Source: Zizania palustris
Lineage: Eukaryota; Streptophyta; Magnoliopsida; Poales; Poaceae
Assembly (NCBI GenBank): GCA_019279435.1
Contig: JAAALK010000080.1
Span: 93,718,553 to 93,782,552 of the forward strand
Direction of reading: 5' to 3'
Length of the DNA stretch: 64,000 bases
Shown: positions 10,663 through 21,054 of the stretch, one piece after another
How the letters are laid out: every line of letters begins with the position of its first letter
Position numbering within the stretch: the first letter of the stretch is position 1
Program-made: the position numbers and the translations under genes
The notes under the pieces: generated by a model
What the model was told of the DNA's origin: nothing
Databases searched by the model: none
What the model saw: only the letters and a program-made list of their open reading frames with translations

Positions 10663-10975
10663 GGGCTGCCAAACCCTCTGGGTCAGACCCCTCCGGCCAC
10701 CGGAGACTGCCGCGCACCGGAGCCCCAGTGGCAGTGTACTTCGCCCACCGAAGGGCCTGTCATACCGGAGCCAATGCGCCGAATACCCCTCGATAGTGAG
10801 GGTTTTCGGGAACCTGAACCCTCCGGCGGAAGGCCTCAGCCTGGCCGACTACGTGTAGCCAGCCTAGCCAGACTTTGGGATTAGTAGGAAGGGATCAGGG
10901 GGCACTCCGAAACAAGTAGCCTAAAAGTTACTCTAGTAAATTAGCTAGCAAACCCTCCAGATGCCCATAAGAGCG
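10663..10975 (+). other. GC-rich segment between RNase H and integrase
   Basis: About 310 bp, clearly more GC- and CCGG-rich than the AT-rich pol on either side (CCTCCGGCCACCGGAG-type words). It sits where a short linker is expected. It could be an insertion or a divergent spacer. No terminal repeats or target duplication are obvious. Confidence 0.5.
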
Positions 10976-12130
10976 ATTGGAGACCTCCAATCGTCAAGTA
11001 TTTGAGAGACCCTAGTCAAAGGTTGATTGGAAAGTTCGGCCACAAGTGTTTAAATTTGTGTTGCTAGATGATACATTGTATCACCGAACTATTGATGGAG
11101 TACTGTTAAAGTGTTTAGACAATGAACGGTCCTAGGTGGCTATGGGAGAAGTCCATGAAGGACTTTGTGGCACTCATCAGTCAGCACAAAAAAAAGTTGG
11201 ATGCTCAAAAGATCAGGTTTCTACTAGCCGACTATGACTGAGGATTGTTTTAAGTACTACAGAGGGTGTGAAGCGTGTCAGAAGTTTGGCAATATTCAGT
11301 TAGCTCCTGCTTCATTACTTAACCCTATTGTCAAGCCATGGCCATTCCGAGGATGGGGTTTAGACTTCATCGGCCAGATTTACCCTCCTTCGTCAAAAGG
11401 ACATCGGTTCGTGTTGATGGCAACAGACTACTTCACCAAATGGACTAAAGCCATGCCTCTCAATAATATGACTCACAACGACGTACTTGACTTTATCTTG
11501 AAGCATATCATACATAGATTCGGCATTCCTCAAACTCTCACTACTGATCAAGGTAGTTCATTTGTTTCTAAAGAAGTGAGAGACTTTGCCGAATTTTATG
11601 GTATTAAGTTAATAAACTCTTCACTATACTATGCTCAGGCCAATGATCAGGCCGAATCTAGTAATAAGACTGTGATTAAGCTCATTAAGAAGAAAATTGA
11701 ATAGTTCCCTAAAAGGTGGCATGAAGTGCTTTCCGAGGCACTATGGGCTTGTAGGATTGCAGAGTACGGTGCTACCAAAGTTAGTCCATATGAGTTGGTA
11801 TATGGACAAGAGGCCATTCTACCTGTAGAAGTAGATCTTGGCTCTTTAAGAGTTCTAAAGCAAGACAACTTATCGATTGATGAGTATGAAACTCGTTTGA
11901 AAGACAATATAGAAGAAGTGACTGATAAGAGGTTGAGGGCTTTAGAAGCTATAGAAATAGACAAAAGAGAGTAGCTAAAGCCTACAATAAGATGGTTAAA
12001 CCAAAATCGTTTCAAGTAGGTGACTTGGTTTGGAAGACAATTTTGCCCTTAGGCACTAAGAGCCCTAAATTTGGTAAATGGTCACCTAGTTGGGAAGGTT
12101 CTTTCAAAATAGCAGAAATCAAACCTTAGA
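10976..12130 (+). pseudogene. pol: Integrase of the second Tat-like gypsy element
   Basis: A linker (SDWRPPIVKYLRDP) and DDTLYH-like segment lead into the zinc finger, with EVHEGLCGTHQS and CEACQKFG. The catalytic core is open at 11234-11704, with Asp in WGLDFIGQIYPP, Asp in TTDQGSSFVS and Glu in ANDQAESSNK. A TAG at 11702-11704 (Gln position in the family) separates it from 11726-11974, which encodes ALWACRIAEYGATK and VYGQEAILPVEV. The C-terminal GPY-like part decays after 11974. This integrase type is common in plant Tat elements. Confidence 0.87.
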
Positions 12131-12284
12131 GTATCTGCAAGGAGAATGGTTTCGAAGAGCTCTGAATGGCAGGTACTCGAAAAGTTATTTCCCAAGTGTG
12201 TGGCAAACAACTTGAAAGGTGTCAAAAGATTGATATGGAAGGTATCACCCTTAGCCCATTATGCTTTTAGTTCACTTAGTTCAC

Positions 12285-12749
12285 TAAAAGGCAGGGGGCA
12301 TGTGTTGATAGCAAAAAATGGCATTAATGGTTAAGATTGTCAAAATATCAATTTTGGTAATTTGGGCCATAAATACACATGTCCCGGCTTGGGCCGAAGC
12401 CCTATAGGGCCGAAGACCCACAAATCTATGGGCTTCAGAAGCTTCTAGAGAGCATGTAGCCTTCGTCCCGAAGGCCTTCGGAGGCCCACTCCGCCGATGC
12501 TTCAGCCCGAGGAGCAGGCTTCGGTGGGCCTGGCAACATACCCACTTCGGGCAGAGATAGAGATTGAGTCCGATTTTTGACAAAGTCTATTTCCACGCGT
12601 GATTAAGCCAAATTATACCATATTACACTTAGATATTAGAAGTCTATCCCCTATAAATATAGGGGTGAGGCCGGTTCAAACCCCCCCCCAAAACAAATCA
12701 ACAGAAAGCCCTAGCTTTGAACCGTACCTTGATTTTACCTTTACTTTCT
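12285..12749 (+). repeat. PPT and 3' LTR start of the second gypsy element
   Basis: A purine run (AAAAGGCAGGGGGCA, about 12286-12300) precedes TGTTGATAGCAAAAAATGG at 12303, a plausible LTR start. A palindromic promoter-like box, CCCCTATAAATATAGGGG, lies at 12648-12665 and reads as a TATA box within an inverted repeat. The sequence merges near 12750 into a different LTR family, so this LTR is truncated there. Confidence 0.6.
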
Positions 12750-13653
12750 GCAATCTTCGTGGGTTTGCCTTGAAGCCCTCCGTCGGCCACATCGGAATAG
12801 TGGTAATGCTTGTTACTTCCCTTGTGAAGTATCCGTTAATCTACGTAATATATTTCTATCGCTTTGTTACTTTGCCTGTGAATTATCTGTTAATCTACGT
12901 AACAGATTGCTAACTTCGCCCCCTAGTGCAACACTTAGCAGAATTAAGTTCTCAGGATGAATTGGTACATCGAATCTACTCTATTGTAGGTTTCCACGTT
13001 CAGAGCCACTTCGCCGGAGGTGTCCGAAGCTAAGAGAATGGTTTCAAAGGATACCAGAACACACCTCGGTGAGAGTACTACTTCGACCGCCCATGCCAGA
13101 CCGTCACGCTATTGTCGGTTTGACCAAGAACCGCACGCCAACACACTCCGCAACAGGCTTCGTGATGACAGGCTTTGCCATGCTTGTACTCCGCGTCAGA
13201 CGAAGTTGTGCCCGAGTGTTGCGTCTAAGTCATTATTCTATATCTTACTGTATTGGAGACTTCGCGCTGAACCCCGTTGTTCGGAGGTGATTGTCGCGTC
13301 CTGATCGGTTCAGAGTTCATCTTCGGCCAGATCAGTCTGAACACCGAAGGTACCCTTCGACGGGACACTTCGCACCAGACGCCGAAGGTACTTTTCGGCG
13401 ATACCCTTCGCACTATACTTTGAATCAGTCAGGCTCCGCTTGGCTTGCTGATTTGTTTTGTTTAATACATTTCTTTCGGCTAATTTGATTATTTCTGTGT
13501 GATCTGATTGCCTGGCGACTCCACCCCCTTACCATGGCTAAGGGTAGTCAGAATGCAATGTCGGTGTTGTGTTACGCTTAGGCTTGTCCCTAAGTATCCG
13601 CACATTTTTGGATCATCGAACTGACCCAAGTGCAGGGGCACGTTTTCGTGTCA
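12750..13653 (+). repeat. LTR fragment homologous to 9175-10017
   Basis: From CTTCGTGGGTTTGCC onward it tracks the LTR at 9007-10017, sharing the duplicated GTGAAGTATCCG blocks, CAACACTTAGCA and the GGGGCACGTTTTCGTGTCA end. Its first ~170 bp are missing. It abuts a 5'-truncated copia gag, so a deletion or recombination joined the two. The part from 12975 is present again at 18939-19616. Confidence 0.75.
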
Positions 13654-13663
13654 ATAGTTAGCT

Positions 13664-15041
13664 TTCTCAAATCATGACAGGGCGATCAAACTTCTCTATG
13701 CTCTTGATCATACCATATAGGAAGTAAAGATCTCAATTATTGAATAGTCCATGAGCTTTGACACATTGACTTGCGATGAACTTTTTAGTAAGCTTAAGTC
13801 TACCGAGATCGCCAAGGCATCTCCTTCTAGAATTGGGAACTCTTTGCCACAATCCATGGCACTAGTTTCTAGTTCTAGCAGTGACACCTCGTTTGGAGGA
13901 ACATTGTCTAGAGTTTGTGCTTTTTCTGGAGGTTTTGCCTTGTCTTCTTTGGTCTCTATCATGAAAGAACAAGTGGACACATTGGACGATGAGAAGCTTA
14001 CTCTCATAGTCAAAAAGTTCACTAGATTCTACAATGATAGAAGAGATCAAAGAAGAGGAGGCTCTTGAGGATGTTTTGAGTGCGATGATCTTAATCATAT
14101 CAAATCAAATTGCCCAAAACTAAAAGAAAAGAATGAACATGAACACAAACATCCTCGAGAGCATTCGTGACAAAAAAGTGGCTAGAGCATTCGTGGCTGC
14201 ACTTAGCGACATCAACAACACCTCAAGTGAAGAGCCAAGCTCTGATGAAGAAGAACCATGCAAGAGCAAAGAAAAGAAGGAAAAGACAAAAGACTTCAAT
14301 GACCTCTGCTTCATGGCCAATGAAAAGCATAGCAGCGATGAGCTATACTCATCTGAGGTTAGTCTATCTCATGACCAGCTACTTTTTTAAAACGATGAAT
14401 TACATGATGCAATTATTTAACAAGATAGACTACTCAAACTTGCTGATAAAGAATGAAAGGAACTAAAACTCAAAATTGAATTTCTTTCTACTGAACTTGC
14501 TTTGTTGAAGTCTAAGTCTGAAAATGCTAAATGTGAGTCATGTCTTGTTGTAATGAATTAACTTGCTCAGTTGTTTCTAATTCATGCCCAAAATCTTGAA
14601 AAACTTGAAAATGTTCAGAAGTGACTTTTAGAGGTGGATTCTAGTCCTTGTGTCATCAATGAATGCTTGAATTGTTCTTTACTTGTTGAAAGCATTAATT
14701 TAAGAGATAAGCATGTTGATGAACTTAAGGCTAGATTGGAGAGTGCTGAGTGTTCTAAGGATGTGCATCCGTCATGTTCCACCTGGATCATCCTGAAGGA
14801 CCAACTCAATTTTGCTAGAGAGAAAGTCGAAAAACTTAAGTGGGAGAATGATTATCTACTATCCATGGTGGACAAATGTACCGAAGGGAAGGGTAAAATG
14901 GATTTGCTTTTGGATAAAACAAAAATGTGTGCTGACAGGGCAGAGTTAGCTCTTGGGTTGGGTTATGAGAGAACTTCACCAAATAACCCAAGCAAAATTG
15001 TGTTCACTCTACCTACTACCCTTGAGAAAGAGAGAGCCTAG
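13664..15041 (+). pseudogene. gag: gag of a SIRE/Maximus-type copia element, copy A
   Basis: 5'-truncated copia gag. It opens mid-domain with FSNHDRAIKLLYALDH and continues to CDELFSKLKS and the VSIMKEQVDTLDDEKLTLIVK segment. A CCHC zinc knuckle (CFECDDLNHIKSNC) lies at about 14072-14113, just after a TGA at 14066-14068. An acidic Ser/Glu/Lys-rich part is open at 14133-14390 in a shifted frame. A coiled-coil-like tail with CLNCSLLVES and AECSKDVHPSC is open at 14634-15041. A long gag with a coiled-coil tail is characteristic of SIRE/Maximus elements. Stops and at least two frameshifts disable it. Confidence 0.85.
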
Positions 15042-15094
15042 TTAGACACCTCTCAGAAACCAAAAATCCTACCCGACCTAAAAGGATAATCATT

Positions 15095-17938
15095 TCACCA
15101 CCCAAGATAGACTCCAATCAAAAACGAAGAAAAATTGTGAGGTTTGCACCAAAAACCTATGAACCTACACACAAGAATGTTTTTCATTGCTCTTATTATC
15201 ATCGTGTAGGTCATTTGATTGGTTTTTGTTATCGTCGTATGAAGGATGAATGTTGTGCTCAAGCTCTGAACTTTCATGATTATCCATCATTTGATTTCCA
15301 TGAATATGGTTATCATACTTATTCTGATTTTGAGGCTCCTCATAGTTATATGGGTGACTATGCTCACTGCGGTTTACACCATGCTTCATATGATGCTAGA
15401 TCACATAGGGGTTTTGGTCCAAACCATTTTAAGAGATCTCAACACTTTGCAAGAATACCTCGTTTTCAGTATGATTCTCCTCCTACACAGCCTCTTGTCT
15501 TACCTAATTGTCGAGTTGTTCAGTGCTGGATACCTAGGCACTTTATTTCTAAACCCAGCACTGAGTACTCGAGGTATTCTGTCTCTACTTAGGGAAGGCA
15601 TGGAAGCCTAGAGGACAAGTGGATTATTGATTCCAGATGTTCGTGCCACATGATCGGAAAGTCATCATGGTTCTCCAGCTTCACCTTAGCCAAGCAACGA
15701 GAAAACATCACTTTTGGAAACAATCACAAAAGTAGAGTGAAAGGCCAAGGTATGATCAAAATCAATGAGAATTTCTTTCTCTCTAATGTTGCATTGGTTG
15801 AGGACTTTGGCTATAACTTACTTTCTGTCTCTCAATTGCTTGATGAAGGTTTTGAGGTTCACTTTGGTCGTGATGCCTCTCATGTGCTTGATTCTTCTAG
15901 CGCTTTCATTTGTAAAATCTTGAGAGTAGGGAGAATGTTTGGAGCTGACTTCTCTAAATCATTTGGATATTATCATTGTCTTTTAGTTGAACCTTCATCT
16001 GAGCTTTGGATGTGGCATAGGATACTAGGGCACATGAGCTTTGATCTTCTTACAAGATTGAGTGCCCTAGGACTCATCCGAGGATTCCCCAAGCTCAAGT
16101 TTGAGAAGAACCTGATTTGTGCTCCGTGACGTCTTGGAAAAATTGTTGCCGCCTCACATTAACCCATAAACATGGTAATGATTGAGCGACCAAGTGAGCT
16201 TCTTCATATGGATACTGTTGTCCCATCCCGGGTTAGCTCATTAGGCGGAAAGTGGTGTGTTCTTGTTGTTTTTGACGATTACTCTCGTTACTCTTGGGTT
16301 TTCTTTCTTGCAAGTAAGTATGAAGTTTTCATACACTTTCAAAGCTTAGCATTGAGGCTATTAAATGAACTCACCGGTGCAATGAAAGCTATTCGAAGTG
16401 ACAACGACACCGAGTTCAAGAATAGCTGTTTTGCAGATTTTTGCCTTGAACATGGAATTGAACATCAGTTTTCTGCACCTAGAGTCCCTCAACAAAATGG
16501 TGTTGTTGAGAAGAAACATTGCACACTTGTGGAGATGGCTAGGACGATGCTCAATGAGCATAGGACTCCGAAAAATTTTGGGCTGAAGCCATGAGTACAG
16601 CATGCTACATCTCCAATAGGATCTTTTTGCGCTCCTTGTTGAATGTGACTTCTTATGAATTTCGTTTTGGGAGGAAGCCCAGGGTCACTCACTTAAGAGT
16701 ATTTGGATGTCGATGCTTCATCCTAAAGCGAGGTAATTTGGACAAATTTGAATCACGCGCATCTGATGGAATCTTTTTGGGCTACTCTTTGCATGGTCAC
16801 TCTTATCGTATTTTCAATCTTGAATCTAACACTATAATTGAATCTTGTGATGTGTCATTTGATGAGAGCTCTCCATGTGTTAGTTTTGATTTTGGACTTG
16901 CAAGTGAGCACAATATGTGTGAAACTCTTTTTGAGGAAGAAGAACCATCGGATGGTTAAGATCATGATGTTGTACCACTACCTCCCACTACGGCATCTCC
17001 AGAAGCTTCGTCTACTTCAACAAGAGGACCTGAAGATTCTACTTCTGAAAGATTGGAGCATCCTCCTGAACAGATCATCGGTGAGCTAAATGAACGAGTA
17101 ACCCGATCTCATGCTCATTTCATTGATTCTGCTTTTGTCGCAAATTTTGAACCATTGGATGTTAGTCATGCCTAATGCGAGTTGGATCAACGCCATGCAT
17201 GAGGAACTTAAAATTTTTGATAGAAATCAAGTTTGGATTCTTGTTGATCCACCCCCTAACATTCATATCATTGGAAAAAAATGGATTTTCAAAAACAAAC
17301 AAGGGGATGATGGGGCTATAGTGAGAAACAAGGATAGACTTGTGGCTCAAGGGTATACTCAAGTCGAGGGGTTGATTTTGGAGAAACATTTGCTCCGGTA
17401 GCTCGACTTGAGGCCATTAGGATCTTACATGCTTTGCATCATCTCATGGCTTTAAACTCTTTCAAATGGATGTAAAAAGTGATTTCCTTAATGGCTTCAT
17501 AGGAGAGGATGTGTATGTCAAGCAGCCTCCTGTTTTAAAAATCCCAAGAACCCCCCTAGAGTATTTAAACTTCACAAAGCTTTATATGGGCTCAAGCAAG
17601 CTCCGAGGGCTTGGTACGACCGCCTTAAGACCATCTTGATTGACCACGGGTACAAAATGGGCTCTGTTGACAATACTTTGTTCACTCTCATGCATGGCAA
17701 AGATTTATTACTCGTTGACATTTATTTTGATGACATAATCTTTGGTGGTTCATCTCATACTCTTGTTGTCGAGTTTGTTGAATCTATGAGTAGGGAATTT
17801 GAGATGTCGATGATGGGCGAGCTGACCTTCTTCCTTGGTTTGCAAATCAAGCAAAGCAAACAAGGAACTTATGTTCTTTAGACAAAGTACAATAGAGACC
17901 TGCTAAAATGCTTTGACATGTTAGATGGAAAACCACTT
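15095..17938 (+). pseudogene. pol: pol (protease-integrase-RT) of the copia element, copy A
   Basis: Copia order with integrase before RT. A second knuckle-like motif (FHCSYYHRVGHLIGFC) lies near 15180. The protease site reads DSRCSCHM instead of the usual D-S-G. The GAG-pre-integrase domain (LWMWHRILGHMSFD) lacks its last cysteine because of a TGA near 16127. The integrase core is open at 16172-16594, with Asp in LHMDTVV, Asp in RSDNDTEF and Glu in QQNGVVEKK. A 1-bp loss at about 16575 shifts the frame. RT fragments include WIFKNKQGDDGAIVRNK, FGETFAPVARLEA and IYFDDIIFGG. A TAG at 17879-17881 precedes the gap. Copy B is the same element with the integrase frame intact. Confidence 0.88.
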
Positions 17939-18938
17939 NNNNNNNNNNNNNNNNNNNNNNNNNNNNNNNNNNNNNNNNNNNNNNNNNNNNNNNNNNNNNN
18001 NNNNNNNNNNNNNNNNNNNNNNNNNNNNNNNNNNNNNNNNNNNNNNNNNNNNNNNNNNNNNNNNNNNNNNNNNNNNNNNNNNNNNNNNNNNNNNNNNNNN
18101 NNNNNNNNNNNNNNNNNNNNNNNNNNNNNNNNNNNNNNNNNNNNNNNNNNNNNNNNNNNNNNNNNNNNNNNNNNNNNNNNNNNNNNNNNNNNNNNNNNNN
18201 NNNNNNNNNNNNNNNNNNNNNNNNNNNNNNNNNNNNNNNNNNNNNNNNNNNNNNNNNNNNNNNNNNNNNNNNNNNNNNNNNNNNNNNNNNNNNNNNNNNN
18301 NNNNNNNNNNNNNNNNNNNNNNNNNNNNNNNNNNNNNNNNNNNNNNNNNNNNNNNNNNNNNNNNNNNNNNNNNNNNNNNNNNNNNNNNNNNNNNNNNNNN
18401 NNNNNNNNNNNNNNNNNNNNNNNNNNNNNNNNNNNNNNNNNNNNNNNNNNNNNNNNNNNNNNNNNNNNNNNNNNNNNNNNNNNNNNNNNNNNNNNNNNNN
18501 NNNNNNNNNNNNNNNNNNNNNNNNNNNNNNNNNNNNNNNNNNNNNNNNNNNNNNNNNNNNNNNNNNNNNNNNNNNNNNNNNNNNNNNNNNNNNNNNNNNN
18601 NNNNNNNNNNNNNNNNNNNNNNNNNNNNNNNNNNNNNNNNNNNNNNNNNNNNNNNNNNNNNNNNNNNNNNNNNNNNNNNNNNNNNNNNNNNNNNNNNNNN
18701 NNNNNNNNNNNNNNNNNNNNNNNNNNNNNNNNNNNNNNNNNNNNNNNNNNNNNNNNNNNNNNNNNNNNNNNNNNNNNNNNNNNNNNNNNNNNNNNNNNNN
18801 NNNNNNNNNNNNNNNNNNNNNNNNNNNNNNNNNNNNNNNNNNNNNNNNNNNNNNNNNNNNNNNNNNNNNNNNNNNNNNNNNNNNNNNNNNNNNNNNNNNN
18901 NNNNNNNNNNNNNNNNNNNNNNNNNNNNNNNNNNNNNN
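17939..18938. other. Assembly gap (1000 N)
   Basis: Exactly 1000 N, a nominal size rather than a measurement. It separates two contig ends that share about 4.96 kb of sequence. Open frames called across it are meaningless. Confidence 0.99.
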
Positions 18939-19616
18939 TCTACTCTATTGTATGTTTCCACGTTCAGAGCCACTTCGCCGGAGGTGTCCGAAGCTAAGAG
19001 ATTGGTTTCAAAGGATACCAGAACACACCTCGGTGAGAGTACTACTTCGACCGCCCATGCCAGACCGTCACGCTATTGTCGGTTTGACCAAGTCCCGCAC
19101 GCCAACACACTCCGCAACAGGCTTCATCATGACAGGCTTCGCCACGCTTGTACCCCGCGTCAGACGAAGTTGTGCCCGAGTGTTGCGTCTAAGTCATTAT
19201 TCTATATCTTACTGTATTGGAGACTTCGCGCTGAACCCCGTTGTTCGGAGGTGATTGTCGCGTCCTGATCGGTTCAGAGTTCATCTTCGGCCAGATCAGT
19301 CTGAACACCGAAGGTACCCTCGACGGGACACTTCGCACCAGACGCCGAAGGTACTTTTCGGCGATACCCTTCGCACTATACTTTGAATCAGTCAGGCTCC
19401 GCTTGGCTTGCTGATTTGTTTTGTTTAATACATTTCTTTCGGCTAATTTGATTATTTCTGTGTGATCTGATTGCCTGGCGACTCCACCCCCTTACCATGG
19501 CTAAGGGTAGTCAGAATGCAACGTCGGTGTTGTGTTACGCTTAGGCTTGTCCCTAAGTATCCGCACACTTTTGGATCATCGAACTGACCCAAGTGCGGTG
19601 GCACGTTTTCGTGTCA
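18939..19616 (+). repeat. LTR fragment, second copy
   Basis: Copy of 12975-13653 ending GTGTCA. It differs mainly in a cluster of changes at about 19000-19160. It has the same abrupt junction to the truncated copia gag. Confidence 0.75.
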
Positions 19617-19626
19617 ATAGTTAGCT

Positions 19627-21001
19627 TTCTCAAATCATGACAGGGCGATCAAACTTCTCTATGCTCTTGATCATAACATATAGGAAGTAAAGATCTCAAG
19701 TATTGAATAGTCCATGAGCTTTGACACATTGACTTGCGATGAACTTTTTAGTAAGCTTAAGTCTACCGAGATCGCCAAGGCATCTCCTTCTAGAATTGGG
19801 AACTCTTTGCCACAATCCATGGCACTAGTTTCTAGTTCTAGCAGTGGCACCTCGTTTGGAGGAACATTGTCTAGAGTTTGTGCTTTTTCTGGAGGTTTTG
19901 CCTTGTCTTCTTTGGTCTCTATCATGAAAGAACAAGTGGACACATTGGACGATGAGAAGCTTACTCTCATAGTCAAAAAGTTCACTAGATTCTACAATGA
20001 TAGAAGAGCTCAAAGAAGAGGAGGCTCTTGAGGATGTTTTGAGTGCGATGATCTTAATCATATCAATTCAAATTGCCCAAAACTAAAAGAAAAGAATGAA
20101 CATGAACACAAACATCCTCGAGAGCATTCGTGACAAAAAAGTGGCTAGAGCATTCGTGGCTGCACTTAGCGACATCAACAACACCTCAAGTGAAGAGCCA
20201 AGCTCTGATGAAGAAGAACCATGCAAGAGCAAAGAAAAGAAGGAAAAGACAAATGACTTCAATGACCTCTGCTTCATGGCCAATGAAAAGCATAGCAGCG
20301 ATGAGCTATACTCATCTGAGGTTAGTCTATCTCATGACCAGCTACTTTTTTAAAACGATGAATTACATGATGCAATTATTTAACAAGATAGACTACTCAA
20401 ACTTGCTGATAAAGAATGAAAGGAACTAAAACTCAAAATTGAATTTCTTTCTACTGAACTTGCTTTGTTGAAGTCTAAGTCTGAAAATGCTAAATGTGAG
20501 TCATGTCTTGTTGTAATGAATTAACTTGCTCAGTTGTTTCTAATTCATGCCCAAAATCTTGAAAACTTGAAAATGTTCAGAAGTGACTTTTAGAGGTGGA
20601 TTCTAGTCCTTGTGTCATCAATGAATGCTTGAATTGTTCTTTACTTGTTGAAAGCAATAATTTAAGAGATAAGCATGTTGATGAACTTAAGGCTAGATTG
20701 GAGAGTGCTGAGTGTTCTAAGGATGTGCATCCGTCATGTTCCACCTGGATCATCCTGAAGGACCAACTCAATTTTGCTAGAGAGAAAGTCGAAAAACTTA
20801 AGTGGGAGAATGATTATCTACTATCCATGGTGGACAAATGTACGAAGGGAAGGGTAAAATGGATTTGCTTTTGGATAAAACAAAAATGTGTGCTGACAGG
20901 GCAGAGTTAGCTCTTGGGTTGGGTTATGAGAGAACTTCACCAAATAACCCAAGCAAAATTGTGTTCACTCTACCTACTACCCTTGAGAAAGAGAGAGCCT
21001 A
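19627..21001 (+). pseudogene. gag: gag of the SIRE/Maximus-type copia element, copy B
   Basis: Same architecture as copy A: gag core, CCHC knuckle at about 20035-20076 after a TGA at 20029-20031, acidic linker 20096-20353 and coiled-coil tail from 20596. One extra indel near 20843 shifts the tail frame that is open in copy A. The 5' end is missing at the same base as in copy A. Confidence 0.84.
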
Positions 21002-21054
21002 GTTAGACACCTCTCAGAAACCAAAAATCCTACCCGACCTAAAAGGATAATCAT

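Larger units (their letters stand above)
12975..17938 (+). repeat. Duplicated block, copy A (ends at gap)
   Basis: The last 4,964 bases before the first gap. They are repeated directly at 18939-23899 with about 40 substitutions and a few one-base indels (about 99% identical by eye). The block comprises an LTR scrap plus a copia body. Its right end coincides with the gap start and its partner begins exactly at the gap end. Confidence 0.93.

Noticed and set aside
17918..19268. Long open frames spanning the N runs (also at 41165-42481 and 53591-54966)
   Set aside because: They consist almost wholly of N and carry no sequence information.
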